Below are positions 32,289 through 46,261 of a stretch of DNA of 64,000 nucleotides, in pieces. Within the stretch, counting starts at the first letter, position 1. Each line of letters begins with the position of its first letter. Position numbers and translations under genes: made by a program. A model generated the notes under the pieces. It saw nothing but the letters and a program-made list of their open reading frames with translations, ran no database searches and was not told the origin of the DNA. This stretch comes from Lucifuga dentata (taxonomy: Eukaryota; Chordata; Actinopteri; Ophidiiformes; Bythitidae). The DNA lies in assembly GCA_014773175.1 (NCBI GenBank), contig VXCM01000776.1, forward strand, positions 102,799 through 166,798, written 5' to 3'.

Positions 32289-35200
32289 TGTGCTAACGGC
32301 CACGCAGCAGGGCCACGCCGCCTGGACTGCAGTCCTGCCTCGCTCCGCTCTGTACCCAAAAAAATCAGATCCACTACATCAAACAGCACAGGCTCAGCAC
32401 AAAGTACAAATAAGGATCTGGAAAAATTCCATTTGTTATCATTCCTACTCTGAATTTAGGCGAGCCTGGTTGAAAAGGGACATATTTTAGTCGTACATTC
32501 CTCACAAGGGGCTTACGTGGCATATTAGTCGTGAGCTCGCACCACGTTGTGACACATGAAATAAGCATTTATATCTTCATTACGCATTTCAGTCACATTT
32601 TTGTATCATGATTCGATAGAGAATCTCAAAATAAAAGGCTCATAGACCAGTTTTCAGTCTGTAGAAATGTTACTGCTGCACATATCAGTCATGGCTTCAC
32701 AGCAAGCTGGAATATTTCTGCGCTGACGTCCATTCCAAAACAAATGCTCTGTAATTCACAGCAGCAAATACATGTAATGTGACTGAAGTGTCTGCGGGGA
32801 GCAATATGCAGCATTATTTCTTAGTCTTTCAATTTATTTTCTTTTCAGTGTGACAGTATTCAGAATCTCCAAACTGTTACAAATCATATATTACTCACTC
32901 GCACACAAAAGTGATATTAAAGATCATTTTAATTTAGCAATCTTTTTGTCTGTTTTTGCATGTCTGTTTTTAAATCTGCATAAAACAAATTATTTTTTTT
33001 ATGAAATTGTAGCTCAAATTACTTTGACATGACCTAAAAAAAAAAAAAAAAAAAACATCCGACAAATGTAAGTGGTGTGTCATATTTACAGTTTGAAAAA
33101 TCCATCAATATACAAATTTAACAACTCCAGCCATAATCGGGCCCTTTTTCATTATAGCTATTTCAACAATATAGCTATTTTAACAATATGTAGGATACAT
33201 TTTGAGATTTTTTTGTGTGCAAGAAATCATTGCAAATGAGGTTTTTCTAAATCTTTTCATTCACTAGTCAGATTCAACAAAATTCCTGTCTGTGGGCAAT
33301 GAGCTCACAACAAGGATTATGTAATTTTTTAATCCATACTCATATAAGACACAAATTTTTGTACTGCATAATATCCTCAATAAATGGTAGATATCAACTA
33401 AGTGCATTAATTCCCACCAATTACTGTAGATGAGAGGAAATTAGAGGAAATATGTAATCGGATATCACAGTAACAGGCCTTAAACGTTTTTGTTTTGATC
33501 ATTTCATCCCTCCAGTTGTGGCTGAAAAAAGGGAGTAAAGCAGTAGAGATTTAATAATACTTCCACAGTGGGAAATTATTTTAAAATGTGTCTGTGCTCG
33601 TGGCATCCATCAAATTCTCCGATAAATCTTCATCACACTGGGAGGCTTTAAAGCTCTGGAGATTCTTTTAATGCTCCTGCTGAGACGTCACGCTGCTGTA
33701 AAGCTGCTGTGTGAATGAACAGACAGTATTTTGGGCAAAGGAACATATTTTTGTGGGATTTGTTTTGAAGCAGCTATTATAATCAATAGAAATTCTTCAC
33801 TTTTTTGTGGAACGCCATCAGCCTGTTTATTGGATGTGGTATCCAGTAATCCTGTTTTATTCCAGATTTGCAATGTGTCAAAGTGTTTTTTTTTTTTTTT
33901 TTTNTTTTTTTTTTTTTTTTTAGCAACGTCTAAGTTAATTTCTATGGGTATAAATACATTTTCGTCAAGTAAACCATCACTTGTATTAACATTTGCAACT
34001 TAGTTGGCTGCTAATGACGAGTCTGCATCAACATAATCTGTTGTCAGCATCACTGGTTTACTCATAGTTCACTTCTGAACACGCTAAAATCTGATTGGCT
34101 TCCACAGATATATAAGAGAAATGTAGAATCATGCAGAGCAATAAATATTTCATAATACGTTTGGGTAGGAAAAGTTGTAATGACAGTTTAACTTGTATCA
34201 ACACACTGAAATTAATTATAATAAATAGATTAAATGTAATTGATTCAGTAGTAAAATAAAGTAACAGGACTTTAAAGTGGGCTTTACTTTCTTACTTTTT
34301 ATAATTTGGCTTATAAAAGGAATATTGTTTGATTATTAATACAAATAATGCTTTTTTTTTTTTTTTTTTNTTTTTTTTTTTTTTTTTGCATTGATATAGT
34401 GGAGTGACACTGGAGTTATACTGTAATATTTGATCCTATTTAAGTCTATTTGGTAAAGAAAATCAACTGTTAAGCTAATCATAAATTTGCAGTGTTTGTT
34501 TTCACAGAAGGGAAAATAATTTTTTGACGAAATCTTGATAAAATTCAGTAAACATGCACTGGAAAACCTCTGTTTACCTTTGCAAAAAAAAAAACAAAAA
34601 AAAAACNAAAAAAAAAAAACATTTATTGTTCTAGGTGGCAGTGTTTCCAGTACATGCCGGTTTGATATACTGTATGTATCTAATGACATTTGTGTATTTT
34701 GTAATTTGGATGTTTCAGGTTTCATAAAAATAAGTATTATGTAAAAAGGCTAATGCAGAGGACATTTTTGTATTTTTAAAGAAATTGAAATATGTTTTGT
34801 TCGGAAAGAATATTCCTTAGAACACATGCAGTATTTGCTCTCTGCTTTGACAGTCATCTGATGGAACAAGCAAAGCCTGGAAACTGGACCAAAGAAAGAC
34901 CAGATCCTGCAGAAAGCCTGGTCAGGAGAGTTTAGCACCTACTTTCTCAAATATATCCAGTACCATTATTTTACTGCAAATCTGTTTTATTGTAAACATT
35001 AACATCCTGAGCACAAAAGTCATAAAGTGGCAATAACACACTCAAGCAGTCGTTCCAGATTTCATTTTGGGTTTTGCTTGTTCTTGCATATTTAGTTTTT
35101 TTTTTCAACGTATTTTCACTATTTTGAAAATTCAAAGTAAATGTAATGTAGTTAACAGTTTTTCCTACCCCTGTTCTGATGTTTATTTTGGTAATTCTAG

Positions 35201-35444
35201 TTTGTGCATTTTGATATATTTGTGCATATTTCTGCTTACAGTTAATGTATCTGCCATGACTCCAACTTTTCTAATAACGGATGTTCTGCCGCGTGGAAAG
35301 AGCTTGGATTCAAAGCCCTTTTTACCTTTTATTCTTTTAGGAATCAATTTTAATTTGAAATGTACACGTTAATAAGTCACGTGAGATAAGTCTTCTTATA
35401 AGATTTTAAGATTTTTTTTTTAATGCTTTGTAATCAGAAATAAA
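32289..35444 (+). other. msn: msn 3' UTR and downstream flank
   Basis: Non-coding AT-rich sequence follows the moesin stop. AATAAA hexamers at 32630-32635, 33379-33384 and 35439-35444 are candidate ends. The distal one would give about 3.1 kb of 3' UTR, longer than I recall for mammalian moesin. Homopolymer tracts with N at 33904, 34370 and 34607 break the region, so the true length is uncertain. Confidence 0.45.
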
Positions 35445-35752
35445 TGTTAAAATTGTACTGTAACAGGCGGTGTCGAGCTGAGGTCATTCTTGAGAGTTTT
35501 GAGCATCAACTCTTCTTTTCACAAAATGAATAAAAGAAAGCTTAAACTACATTTTCTTTTTCCGACTTTTTATATTTTACTTAAATGTTTTGCTCTGTGT
35601 TGTTCTTGACTTCTTTGCATGCCCTTTTTTTTTTTACATAACCATTTTAATCCATCTCATCAGCTCAGAGCCACTTTGCTCCATATGATGAAGATTTTAA
35701 GACTGAAACCAAATTATCATCGTTGCATTTCTAGTTGCAGTTTCGCAGTGAG

Positions 35753-35765
35753 CCACTAGGTGGCA
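35753..35765 (+). promoter_or_regulatory. CTCF-like motif downstream of msn
   Basis: CCACTAGGTGGCA matches the CTCF core consensus through the CCA, AG and GGC positions. It is the best match in the window. Occupancy is not known. Confidence 0.4.
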
Positions 35766-36939
35766 TTTCGCCCTCAAATTTACATTCAAGAATTTCAAGA
35801 GGATTAAATTTATTTACATAAACTTTTAACCAGAGATGTTTGGATTGTCTGGAATGTTAAGATGTCAGAACATCATGTTTATCTTTATATGACTGGAGGA
35901 GGAAATGCAGGGAGCTTCTAAATATGGAGGTTTTCAAAGTCATTTCTGAGAACTACATGTATGTCTTAAAATTAATGCAGTTAACTTGATAAAAACCTGC
36001 CTATAGCCAGAACATCTATAATCAATCAATAATCAGTCACATTGCATAATGTGTCAGCAAGCAGTTACGGTGTGTTCTTTGATGCAATGATGTTTGTTAA
36101 ATCTCTCACTATTGTTTGGAAAAAATACTCAAATATCAATTATTTGTTTTTCATGCATACTTTAGATTTTTACAGTCAGATTCAGCACTTGCAGATTTAC
36201 ACCCAAACTCACATAACAGTTTAAACCCGTAACTCAGTGTGCAGGGTGCAGAAAACTGTCATCTCTCCTACGCAAATAAGTTTCCACAGCAGGAAAAGTA
36301 GTCGAAGTAGTAGTTGTAGTATTTTCTTGTATTTTTTGCAATAGGAAATTGAGTTATTTCTTGTTGAAGTTCTTGATGGAAATCAGCTATCTATTTCTCA
36401 ACCCTAAAGGGTGGTGGTGTTTGTTCTTTTCCAACTTCCCCTATATTTGTGGCATTAGCAGTTTAAAAAAAGTGTTGAAATGTTTCACATTCTAAACTGC
36501 CACATATCTGTATGTGACAGTTTAGACATCAGCCTCAGTGTGAGAATTAAATATGTTTCAGACAGAGGAAGTCTGTACAATACTAAATTAAAGCTCCAGT
36601 TTCACCAAACTGCCTTCCAAACTCTTTAACACCAATATATTACTATTTCTATATAACTAAATATTAACTAATTATTACCATAACTAAAATTATTTAAGGA
36701 TATGGAGAACAGGTTTTTTTTTTGTGTGTGTGAATTCTCAGGTATTTCCCATAGCAATAATGACTCCCAAACAAAAACTGTTAAATGTGTGTACATTCAT
36801 TATGGGATGAAAGTCAAAAATGACTACAAATTGCAAAAGCTATTGATTTTTTCCCCCACAATTTAAGCTTTGATTATCTTAAAGAAGCCTCACACAATGA
36901 CAATCAAATTGCTTTTGAATAGCACGTCCTCTACTACAC

Positions 36940-36973
36940 TACTACTATCACATGTACTACAGTGATAGTAGTA
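36940..36973. repeat. Perfect 12-bp hairpin
   Basis: TACTACTATCAC (36940-36951) is complementary to GTGATAGTAGTA (36962-36973), with a 10-base loop. It may be a decayed palindromic repeat. Confidence 0.7.
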
Positions 36974-38574
36974 TCAAGGCAGTCTGTCACAGTTTCACAT
37001 GTGAAAATAATAGATCCTCTACAAATGGCAGCAGTATGCCAACTACATGTACTTCAGTTTAGAGCTGTAGATGTTATGTACAAAGATGTACATTTGCACA
37101 TGGACAAAAATGCTTCAGCTGCCTCCTGATTGGCTGAGCTGTGAGGACAGCTAATGTACAAGGAGCTCATTTACTCAAACATTGTACTTTAGTACCATTT
37201 TGTGGTGCTTTTATTTGAGTGTTACATTTTGGGAGACTTTCTATAAAGTTTGTAAATTCTTGTACATTTTGTAATGTCTACAGTAGACGTGCATTGACCT
37301 TTTCAGGGTTGTGGATAATTCCAGTATTCTTAAATAGCATGGGGAATGGTAATTTGGAAAAATGTCATGATGTGACACATTCTTCCATATTCATTTTTTA
37401 AGGTTATAAACTGTACCGAGCCATAGTTGTGTTCATTATATTTTTAGACAAATATACAGTAGATGTAGAAGAGGTCAGGACAGAGTTTGTTTCTGCAGTG
37501 TGAAATGACATTTATTTTGGTCTCTGAGAAACTACTGACCTTATTTTCATCCAACATTTGCAGCATATGCTTTAAATCATATTTCAGGTTGTCAGGGAGG
37601 TTAAGTATAAATGTCCAAAGTCTATGTAAACTGCAAAATATCATCAATCTAAACATTTGGGTGCAAAGATTTACAGGGATTTTCACCCTTTGTCTCAATT
37701 TTCCAGTTTTTACCTTCATAACTTTTTTAAATCCCATCATTTGCATCATGTAACTCCAAACTTTTGGATTGATGCTCTATGATAAATACACAGGCCCAAC
37801 GACTAAACACTCTTCAGACATTTCCAGTCTGAGTTGATGCTAACTGAGTTAAAATATGGATGGGGAATCCCTAAAGAAAAATCTCACTCTTGGGCCCCAA
37901 AAAACTTAAGGCCGGCCCTGTCCGCCTGACAACACAAGCTGGCAAACGATCAAATTTTCTGCATTCAGTATTCAGGCACTTTGTACATAAAATACAGTTT
38001 TAGCTGTAAAGGGAAGGCCAGTGACTCAGTGAACTGGTCAGATGTAACACCAGGAAGTTGCATGCAGTTGTATGTACAGTATTGCATTCCGGTACTTACA
38101 AAGAATGCTGGGTAATGTAAGAAGTATGGTGATAAAAAGTGACAGGAGTAAGAGTTAGAAAGAATGCTTCATGCTTTGGATGGTGAAGAGTCCAGAGGGA
38201 AAATCAGCAGGGTTGACTAAACACTGATGTTCATCCTTGAAGCAGGAAGAAGCAGTTAACGGCCAACAAAGCAGGACTAGCTATAAAAAATGAGAACTTA
38301 AGGAAATAATAGCTGCACGTCATAAAGACATAATAAAGCAGACTAATGCTCTTATCCAACTTCATAATAGGTCCAAAGTTCTTTATTCTTAGCTGTAAAC
38401 CATAAAATCCTTCACAGGAAGTAGGTCCTCGGCTCATTTCCATTATTCTAAACCTGTGTACCCATAAGCTCTGTTTGAACACAATAACAAGAACACATGA
38501 ATGCCAAAAATGGCAAATCTACTGAACATGTCTCAGCAAATCATTATCGCAAAGATTCCGAGCCACAAAAACCT

Positions 38575-38990
38575 TCAACAGCATTTCACAACCGTGACAT
38601 GTTGACACTTTATTTCCACATATTTCCTGAGAGCTAGCTTTGCAGTTATCTTCCTCGTTTTGATTTCCTCTTTGCAGCGTTGAAGCTCAATGGTCAAACG
38701 CATTGTCTTCTGCACACAAATATCACTGTGAGCTCCTGACAGAGAACGAGCAGCACTCGACTCATCGGTTTCACCATCAACCATCAAGAGATCCGGAAAC
38801 TCAGGTAACCCAGCTGAAATATTCAGGTCAAAATACAGAATCTGTGAAGAGGTAAATGTGCATATTATGTCTTTAGTTGGAGTAGTTCCAGTGTTCTGTT
38901 CGTCTCTTCTACAGATCCAGCTTTGATTTGGCAGATCAGGCTCCCCACTTAGTGTATTTGTCAAGCTGAGCTGGACACTGTATGATTGAG
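38575..38990 (-). CDS. Unassigned open frame, possible exon
   Basis: A minus-strand frame of roughly 135 codons is open from about 38990 to a stop at 38575, without a clear ATG at its beginning. It has balanced composition and a lysine/arginine-rich helical C-terminal part (ELQRCKEEIKTRKITAKLAL), unlike the low-complexity frames elsewhere. A plausible acceptor (TTACCTCTTCACAG) lies inside the frame, so only the second part may be an exon. An AATAAA overlaps the 3' end. I recognise no family. It could be a terminal exon of a minus-strand gene, an old pseudogene or chance. Confidence 0.2.
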
Positions 38991-40390
38991 TGTCAGTTTG
39001 TCAAATACCCCAAGTGAGGTCTCACTTGTCTTCAGATTAAAGTCATCGCAGGTTCCTGAAAGCTCACCGTGGAAACCGAAACCACTGAAGCAACAGGCTC
39101 AAAATGTTTTTGTTTTTTCTGCAGTGTTTTGATGGTACAGTAAAAAGGACATTTACAAAGCTAAAGGGAAGCATGTAGCTCAAACCAACTGTCAAGTTTT
39201 TCAATCATTTGCAAATCAGCTCAAAAGCTTCCATTGCAGATAATTGTTGTAATGAACATAAATGTATCCTGATTGTATTTATTCATGCAAATGTCTGTAT
39301 TTTATAGCACCAGCCTGGCTTCAGATGTTTTAGTACAGGTCTTCATGCTGCTAAACTGAAAACTAAGTCTTCAATCTACAGACACAGAGATGTATTAAAT
39401 TATTTGATAAAAATAATAAAAGCATAGTATGTATAGATTAAATCAATAAAAAAAAATTAACTCATATATTGTCATTCAAATCCTCATTTGAAATTATTCA
39501 ACTGAGCATAAATGATAAATGATAAAAACTAGATTTCTCTTATAAACAAAAGCACGCCCTTTACTTACATTTACAAAAACACTTCTTGATCCTGTTCTAT
39601 CAAACATATATGGAAGATCAGTTTCTACTTCAACAAAGTTGACATCAAGACAGCACATAAATATATTTACAAACATAAAAAAAATAATTCAGCTACCTAC
39701 CGGCTTCATTAAATTGTTTTATACAGCTTTGGATGAAACCTTTTGTTCCGTTTTACAAGTAAAAACCAGCTGGACGACTTGTGAAGGTGTAAAGAACAAC
39801 CCAAAACATATAAAGTGACACTTAATATTTTGAGACTATATGTGTCATATATCAACACGGTTCACCAAACAAAAACATTAAATTTGAACGCAGCAAATAT
39901 ACCAGCAAAGCATCATGAATGAATGAATGAAGTATATTTTTTATAGGCTGAAAGTGTTTGAAGGTTGAAGACTTTATGCATAAATTAATAAGTTTGTGGA
40001 TTTATCACCCAAAGGCAACTTATCTGCCTGTCTCACATTTCCTGTTTCTTGAGCGGACATTCAAACAAGAGCAAAAGTGAACGCTAGCTTGAGATTCAAT
40101 CACCATTAATGGCTGTAAAATGAACTGACATCTTCTAACTCCTCTTTCAGGATCACACGAACCAGCGCTTCACTGCTACCTAGCAATACATCATAAATGC
40201 ATTCAATTCAGATGATATAATTGGTGACGTATTTACAGAGCCCTTCATTTTATTAGTATCTACTGTACTACTTCCACATACAATGTCATAGAGTCTCATC
40301 AAACTTTCAAGCCCATTAATAAAGTTCTGCATCTAAAACTGGAGCATGGCCTTATGCGTTTTAAAGTCAACTGAATAATTGATCCCTTTA

Positions 40391-40580
40391 ATTACTTCCA
40401 CCAAGCAAGATATTTTTCCACCCGCATATATTAGATTCATGCTAGTTGGTTTATTTGTGTGAGCAGGACAAATGAAACCAATGCACCAGTTTTGATTAAA
40501 CTTGGTGAAAGGGTGAATGTCAGGGAGGAACCCATTAAATGTTAGTGCAAATCTGGATCGAGAGGCAGATTCAGTTTTTA
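40391..40580 (+). repeat. Dispersed fish repeat, copy 1
   Basis: The sequence (ACTTCCACCAAGCAAG, then AAACTTGGTGAAAGG, GGAACCCATTAAATG and AAATCTGGATCGAGAG) follows the order of a widespread fish repeat that usually starts CCRCCAAGGAGGTTATG. A second copy lies at 47311-47520. The superfamily is not identified. Confidence 0.45.
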
Positions 40581-41781
40581 AATCAAGAGAAGTTTTGTCT
40601 CGGCGTGTTCAACCTGCAGGTATGAAGTCTAATGAGTGACATTTTAGTTTTCATTTGTGTTGTCTGAATGATGAAGTAATATTGGGAAAGGGCCATTTAT
40701 TGTGTTTTTATTTAAGGTCAAATCAAAACTTTGAAGTCTTGAAATGCTGAAACCAGGATATTCTTGTTCCACAATCCTGCTCTTATCTGATATTTCCTGG
40801 AGAATGTTCATATTTCTTCTGAGGTTGTATCAGTATAAACTGTCAGATATTGTCCAAAGACACATGCAGACAAGCAAAAACAAATGACAAGAGGTGCTTC
40901 TCCCCTTTGTGTGTGTGTTTATCTTGTATTTAGCATAGAACACACTCCATTATGGAGTTTTACTTTTTGGATACCACTAAAGTCTACGGCAGCATCGGCA
41001 ACAATATCCAAATATGAACATGTTGAACATATGAACATCTATCCTGCTTAGTCACTGTATGTCTTCATGCTAACGCTGATCACAACAGTTGAACATTTGC
41101 TCTTATTAATGTCATATGTATAACTACAAGCCATCAGCAAAATAAACAAAAAATCAGTAACATAGCTTCAGATGCATCAGTTTCCTGTTACAAACTGTAC
41201 AGAGATCAATAAAAGATCCAACCCCTGCAAACTGCTGAGACACTCTGCCTGTAAATTTAGCTTTCTCAACTCCAGAACTCCAGGCCTTAAGTTACACTGC
41301 TGAATTGTGCATTGAGCACTTATGTGTGTTGCTGCATCCCTGTTTTTTCTTCCAAAATGGAATCCAAACCCAAACTGCTGGACGTCAATGAGAATTACAG
41401 AAAATTGGCCTCTCTTCTCTGTCAGACAGCAGCACAGTTAGTCTGTCATGCACTTGTTTTTTTTTTTTTTTCCNTTTTTTTTTTTTTTTTCCATTAAAAG
41501 TCATCAGACTCCAAAATCAAACCTGGTAGATTCACTTCACACTCCATACCAGTAATTTTAAGATATACTGTGTTGAATAAAATAAGCAAAATGTGAAATT
41601 ACTGCAGTTTTAAAGATAAATGTGAGTAATTTTAAATTCAATTGTGAAAATGTAGGAAATTAGTATAATTTAATAACATAAAAAAACTGTAGTAAATCTG
41701 ATATACAGTATAAACTCACGTAGTTATTTGCTGCTTCACCCACACACGTGTTTTGCATTTTGTTGCAGTAATTCAGCTTGG

Positions 41782-41796
41782 CCAGTAGGAGGCGGC
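41782..41796 (+). promoter_or_regulatory. CTCF-like motif
   Basis: CCAGTAGGAGGCGGC matches the CTCF core with one deviating position. Same orientation as the sites at 234 and 35753. Confidence 0.3.
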
Positions 41797-42277
41797 AGAG
41801 CATAGTTCTTTGTTTTTTCCACTTGAGTGAAATTTCACATTAAAGCTTTCACATGCAAAATAATAACTAATATTTAAAAAAAAACAAAAACATTAATGTC
41901 ATTGTTCAATTTTTAAACTTTTTTTTTATCTTAATGAAAACTGCAAAAATACTTGTGACAGTACAGTCATTTATAATAGCAGCATGATTAACTGATGTGT
42001 TGGAGGAATATGCAGTAGCTGTTCAGCTGAGTGAATTAGTGAAATTATTTTTACTATGTTGTACTTTACTTATTTATCTAATATTTCAGTGTTTAAAACC
42101 TGAAATATTATAATAAAAAATTATGAGTTTTACAGGAGCGAACAACTTTAAAGATTCATCTTATTTTCCTGTAGTTTACTCTGTCTGCTCCTTTCCAGTG
42201 TTCATTAACACAGACAAATGAGATTAAGTTACTATGAGACTGAAAATATGTTTAAAATCCTTTGTGTATATAAGTTT

Positions 42278-42406
42278 CTGGAAGGTAAAACAATTCTAAT
42301 ATTTACCACTCCATGTGTTTTGTAAAATGGCTGTCAGTAATGTAACGTGTATGTGGGTGGTATATTTGGGGCTCAAACATGCAAAACCACCAGTGTAGTC
42401 CTTTAA
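42278..42406 (-). mobile_element. TTAA-flanked inverted-repeat element, truncated copy D
   Basis: Only one arm is present, reversed relative to copies A, B, C and E. It begins with CTGGAAGGTAAAACAATTC, the complement of the internal CTTCCAG block, and ends GTGTAGTCCTTTAA. The rest of the element is missing. Confidence 0.7.
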
Positions 42407-42729
42407 AGGGAAGCAAGAGAGCAAGCTCACACTTTTTCCATTCCCACAGAAATCCCAACTTAGTCTACTCCATTTTTGCTGGTTGTGAAGGGAAGATTCA
42501 GAACCAAACTGATACATATGTGGCTACAGGACCCATTTCTCTGATTAAATATGTTCACATAATGCATCATCACCTCTTAAATTAAGTGAAATTTAATTTT
42601 AACTTTGTAACAAGCTGCGTCTGTTTTCACACATGCATGTTATAGCAAAGCTGCTGGTGATCTCTGGCCTCATCATTCTGGGCTTTAGCAGAGGTTGATT
42701 TCAATAGGCTCTTTCCTACAACAACAACA

Positions 42730-42730
<1 letters not shown>

Positions 42731-42768
<38 letters not shown>
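42731..42768. repeat. TAA microsatellite
   Basis: About twelve uninterrupted TAA units. Confidence 0.9.
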
Positions 42769-42769
<1 letters not shown>

Positions 42770-42969
42770 GCATGATGAACAAGTAGTTTCCAAAGAAGAA
42801 AATAAAACATAATGAGAAGACGTGAGACCTCAAAGCATCAGTATAAAACAAAACAGCAGCAATATAAGTTAACAACATAGTGCATAAAATATCAATGTAA
42901 GTAGTAGTAAAAATCAATAAGCAAGTAGATTTGCATAAGATGATGAGATGTACATATATCAGGAGGGTA

Positions 42970-45900
42970 ACACAAGGAAGAAGAGAGAGGTTAAATAAAG
43001 TTCATGTCATAAAACAAAATGAAACAGCATTATGATAAAATAAAATGAACAGGATTAAAATGAGTGACAACAGCAGCACTAGAAAAGCAGAAAAAAAAGG
43101 GTCTTAAGATGAGATTCAAAGACCTCTGACCTGATGCTAGCCAGAGTGCTGATCGAAGAGAAAAAGCTCCAGCAGCCTTTGTTTTCAACCACGACTCTGG
43201 AGCCCATTATTCTAATAAAGCACATTATCATAAAGTGTTGTCTTATAATTGTATCCATACCCTATCCCTGCTGAATAAATACTTTCATTGCATTTACAAA
43301 AATATTTGTTTTTGATCATATTAGAAATGCTCCTTTATCAATGATTTCAGAAAATAAAAGCATATGCATTTAGAACCATATAAATGAAGAACACACTGAA
43401 GGTCCACAGTAAACACAAAAGATACAGTTAACTGAACCTGCAATTGTAGTGCTTAGACTAACCAGGGTCATTCTGAAAAATGCCAAAATGCATTGCTAAT
43501 GTGCGCCATTCATCCAGCTTTTTTGGCAGGATCAGTGATGTCTGAAATGTGCATGATGTCTCAAATCCCCTAAAACACTGTAACACAGTGAAGGAACGCA
43601 TCATTCCCTGTTATTTTGTCAAAAACTAGTCAGTTGTCTGAGCTGTTGCACCTGAAATGTGAGTGAACAAGCAGATAATCTATCTTGAATCTAGCCTGAT
43701 AATTTATATCTTACAGGTATGCTTACAGGCTCAAGAAATCAACTAAACCTGAAGTAGCAGGAATGATGTCTTTGGGTAAAAGGAGAAGTTAGAGGATTGT
43801 TCAGGATTGGCAGGGGGTGTGCTCTTCCTCTGATAATGACAACATGATTAAGTTGATTTTTCTTGACCTGTGATGTCAAATAATTGGCATGAATGTCTGT
43901 AACTATTACACACACATTTATTCATATACAGTCAAAGGAGAATTTTCAAATCTTCAACCAAAATTAAGCTGCACTTCAACAGGAGAGCAAGTCCTCTGTT
44001 GGAGAGGAAACCTTACTGTTGCAAAAACAAATGAGGTCATTATTGCTTCCAAGACAATTAAACTGTTTGATTTACGGGTGCTGCGACTGCTGTCTGCAGA
44101 TGTGTTTCATACTTTTTTGGTCTGATGTGTTGCTGTAAGTGGACTTTAGCCAGAGCAGAGCCGTCTTCAAGCTTTCCCCCATGGTTCACCTGGGTCATAC
44201 CTAAGTCTGAACTGCTGTGGACATCATACTCAGTTAATTCCGTCAACCTAATACCTGCTCTCACCCTTGTGCAGGGCCAGCAGAGGCAACATTTCAACAG
44301 TTTGTTTGGATTGTAGCTCCTCTATTAGTTCCATGTGACTGATCAGAGAAAGAAAGAAGAGAAAAAAGCCCAAAGGAGCAGTAACTCCAAGTTCTGTTCC
44401 AGAAGAATCGTTAAGTCTTAAGCGCTACTGCATTAATCTTTAGATGGAGGGACAGCCTCTTCTTCATGTCCATTCTGGACAACACCCTGCCAAGAATTAA
44501 GATATTACTAGTCAGTGTGGTACTCCAAGCTCCTGTGCAAGAAGTGTGGTAAATTACATTTTACTTGTATGTGTATTTATTTTCGTACTGTATCTCACCG
44601 CTGGTTTGAGCAGGCCGCAGTGCAGATAACAACCAAAGCAGAGCCTTTGCTGCTCATGTGCAGCATGACCCCACTCATTACAGATTCTGTGCTCTCGATG
44701 TCACTCTGACTTATGCTTTTAGGAGCCAAGCATCCTTTTGGAAGAGATTGTTAATTGAGTTGGAGATGGTTAAAGAAGGATTACTTGTTCCCTGTCTGCT
44801 ATACTAAAAAAGTCATTCAAATAAAAACATCACTGAGTTCACATAATTACTTTTTCAGTGCCTGAGTGAATATCATTATTATGTTCAATCATATCTCATC
44901 CAACTTAATTGAGGAAGAGATTTGTGTTTGAACAGATCATTTTGTTGGGGTAGGTATGTCTGAAGGGTATAAATAAGACAACAGAGAGGTGTTACCATGG
45001 TGAGAGGAGCTACACACTAGATGTAACTGCAGGATTTTAGACTGACTGCACTTTATTGGACTTTTACATATCCTGTCCTCCTGCTTCTGCAGAACAAGAC
45101 TTCAGCGCTACATAATTGGATACGTAAACACACAATCACATTCAATTTGTATGTAATTTCACAACTCATGGGAACACACTCCCTGACTGAATTTAAAAAT
45201 ATAATGCAGAAGGAACAAGAAAATCTGCCTGAATGCGAAACCAATTAGTTTTCATGAAAATGATGACGCGGTGGCTCAGTGAAAGTGGAGGAAACACATG
45301 GTATTCATCTGAAAATGCGAACCATGACCAATCTCTTGCTGTAAAACTGTAACCATGTTAAAGCAAACACATGTTTAAAAAAAAAAAAAAAAAAAAAATC
45401 GTGTTCAGGCCACTGTTATACAAACACGTTTCATCAGTGTGAGGATGTGACAGCAGCAGCATCATTTAGCGGTCAGTTCTTTCGGCTGTGTGCTGGGTGA
45501 ATTTCAGGCAAGAGGATGGAATTCTGATGAAGATCGATTTGTTTGGATGACTGTTACATGTAGTTTCCTCTTCTACTGAGTATCAATTTAGTCCATGATT
45601 CAATTTGGGTAAAGTTTTCCACGTGCTAAAAGCCTATATATTTGACAAATGCTTGAAACTTGGATGAAATTGCCTGTTAGTTAGATTTCAGCTTGACTGC
45701 TACTGTCAAAACAAACCTTTGAGGCCTGATCGTAGATTTACACTGTTATATTTGAGGAGTTATATTTCATACATTCACTGCACCAGAATGACAAATCTTT
45801 ACTGTTAAATGCTCAAATAATAAACAGTAAAATGCATTTACTCCTACAGAAGGTGAAACAAATCCCACATCGGCTTGCATTGTGACATTTGCCATCATTC

Positions 45901-46255
45901 TCCGGTGAGAGGTGTAGTGACTTCTTATTTGGCGTAAGTCATACTGCTTTTGTTGACATGATGTGATGTTATTTTTCTCCATAGTAAGTTTGTTTTCCCA
46001 CCAAAGTTGAGTCTGTGGGAAGCTTGGTGATCTTAAATATTCAGGGCCCAGAAACAGAGGAAAAATAATGCATAACTTATGGAACTATGCATCTTGAGGA
46101 TCCCCGTTGAGCTCTCTGAATCATTTTTCCACCTATCTGTTCTCCTTCATTATAACCAAAGTGAGTCTTCAAAAGCTAATTTAACTCGTAGATAGTTGCT
46201 TAAAGACACATGTACCTGAATGCACTGCTGTTTTTTTTATGTATTTTCATTGTAA
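42970..46255. other. Gene-free stretch
   Basis: No coding region was found on either strand; the open frames are short and without family character. A segment at about 43090-43215 looks like a decayed fish interspersed repeat but is too diverged to name. A long A homopolymer lies at 45379-45398. Confidence 0.5.
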
Positions 46256-46261
46256 ATTATT

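Larger units (their letters stand above)
35445..38574. other. Gene-free intergenic sequence after msn
   Basis: No coding region or recognisable mobile element is seen. The stretch contains a second cluster of possible polyadenylation signals (35529-35534), a strong CTCF-like motif at 35753 and a 12-bp perfect hairpin at 36940-36973. Confidence 0.5.

Noticed and set aside
42731..42768. CRISPR-like array
   Set aside because: Regular spacing comes from a trinucleotide microsatellite; no repeat-spacer structure exists, and this is vertebrate DNA.
43090..43215. Possible interspersed repeat (TCAAAGACCTCTGACCTGAT region)
   Set aside because: It recalls a fish LINE-related repeat but is too diverged to assign without a library search.
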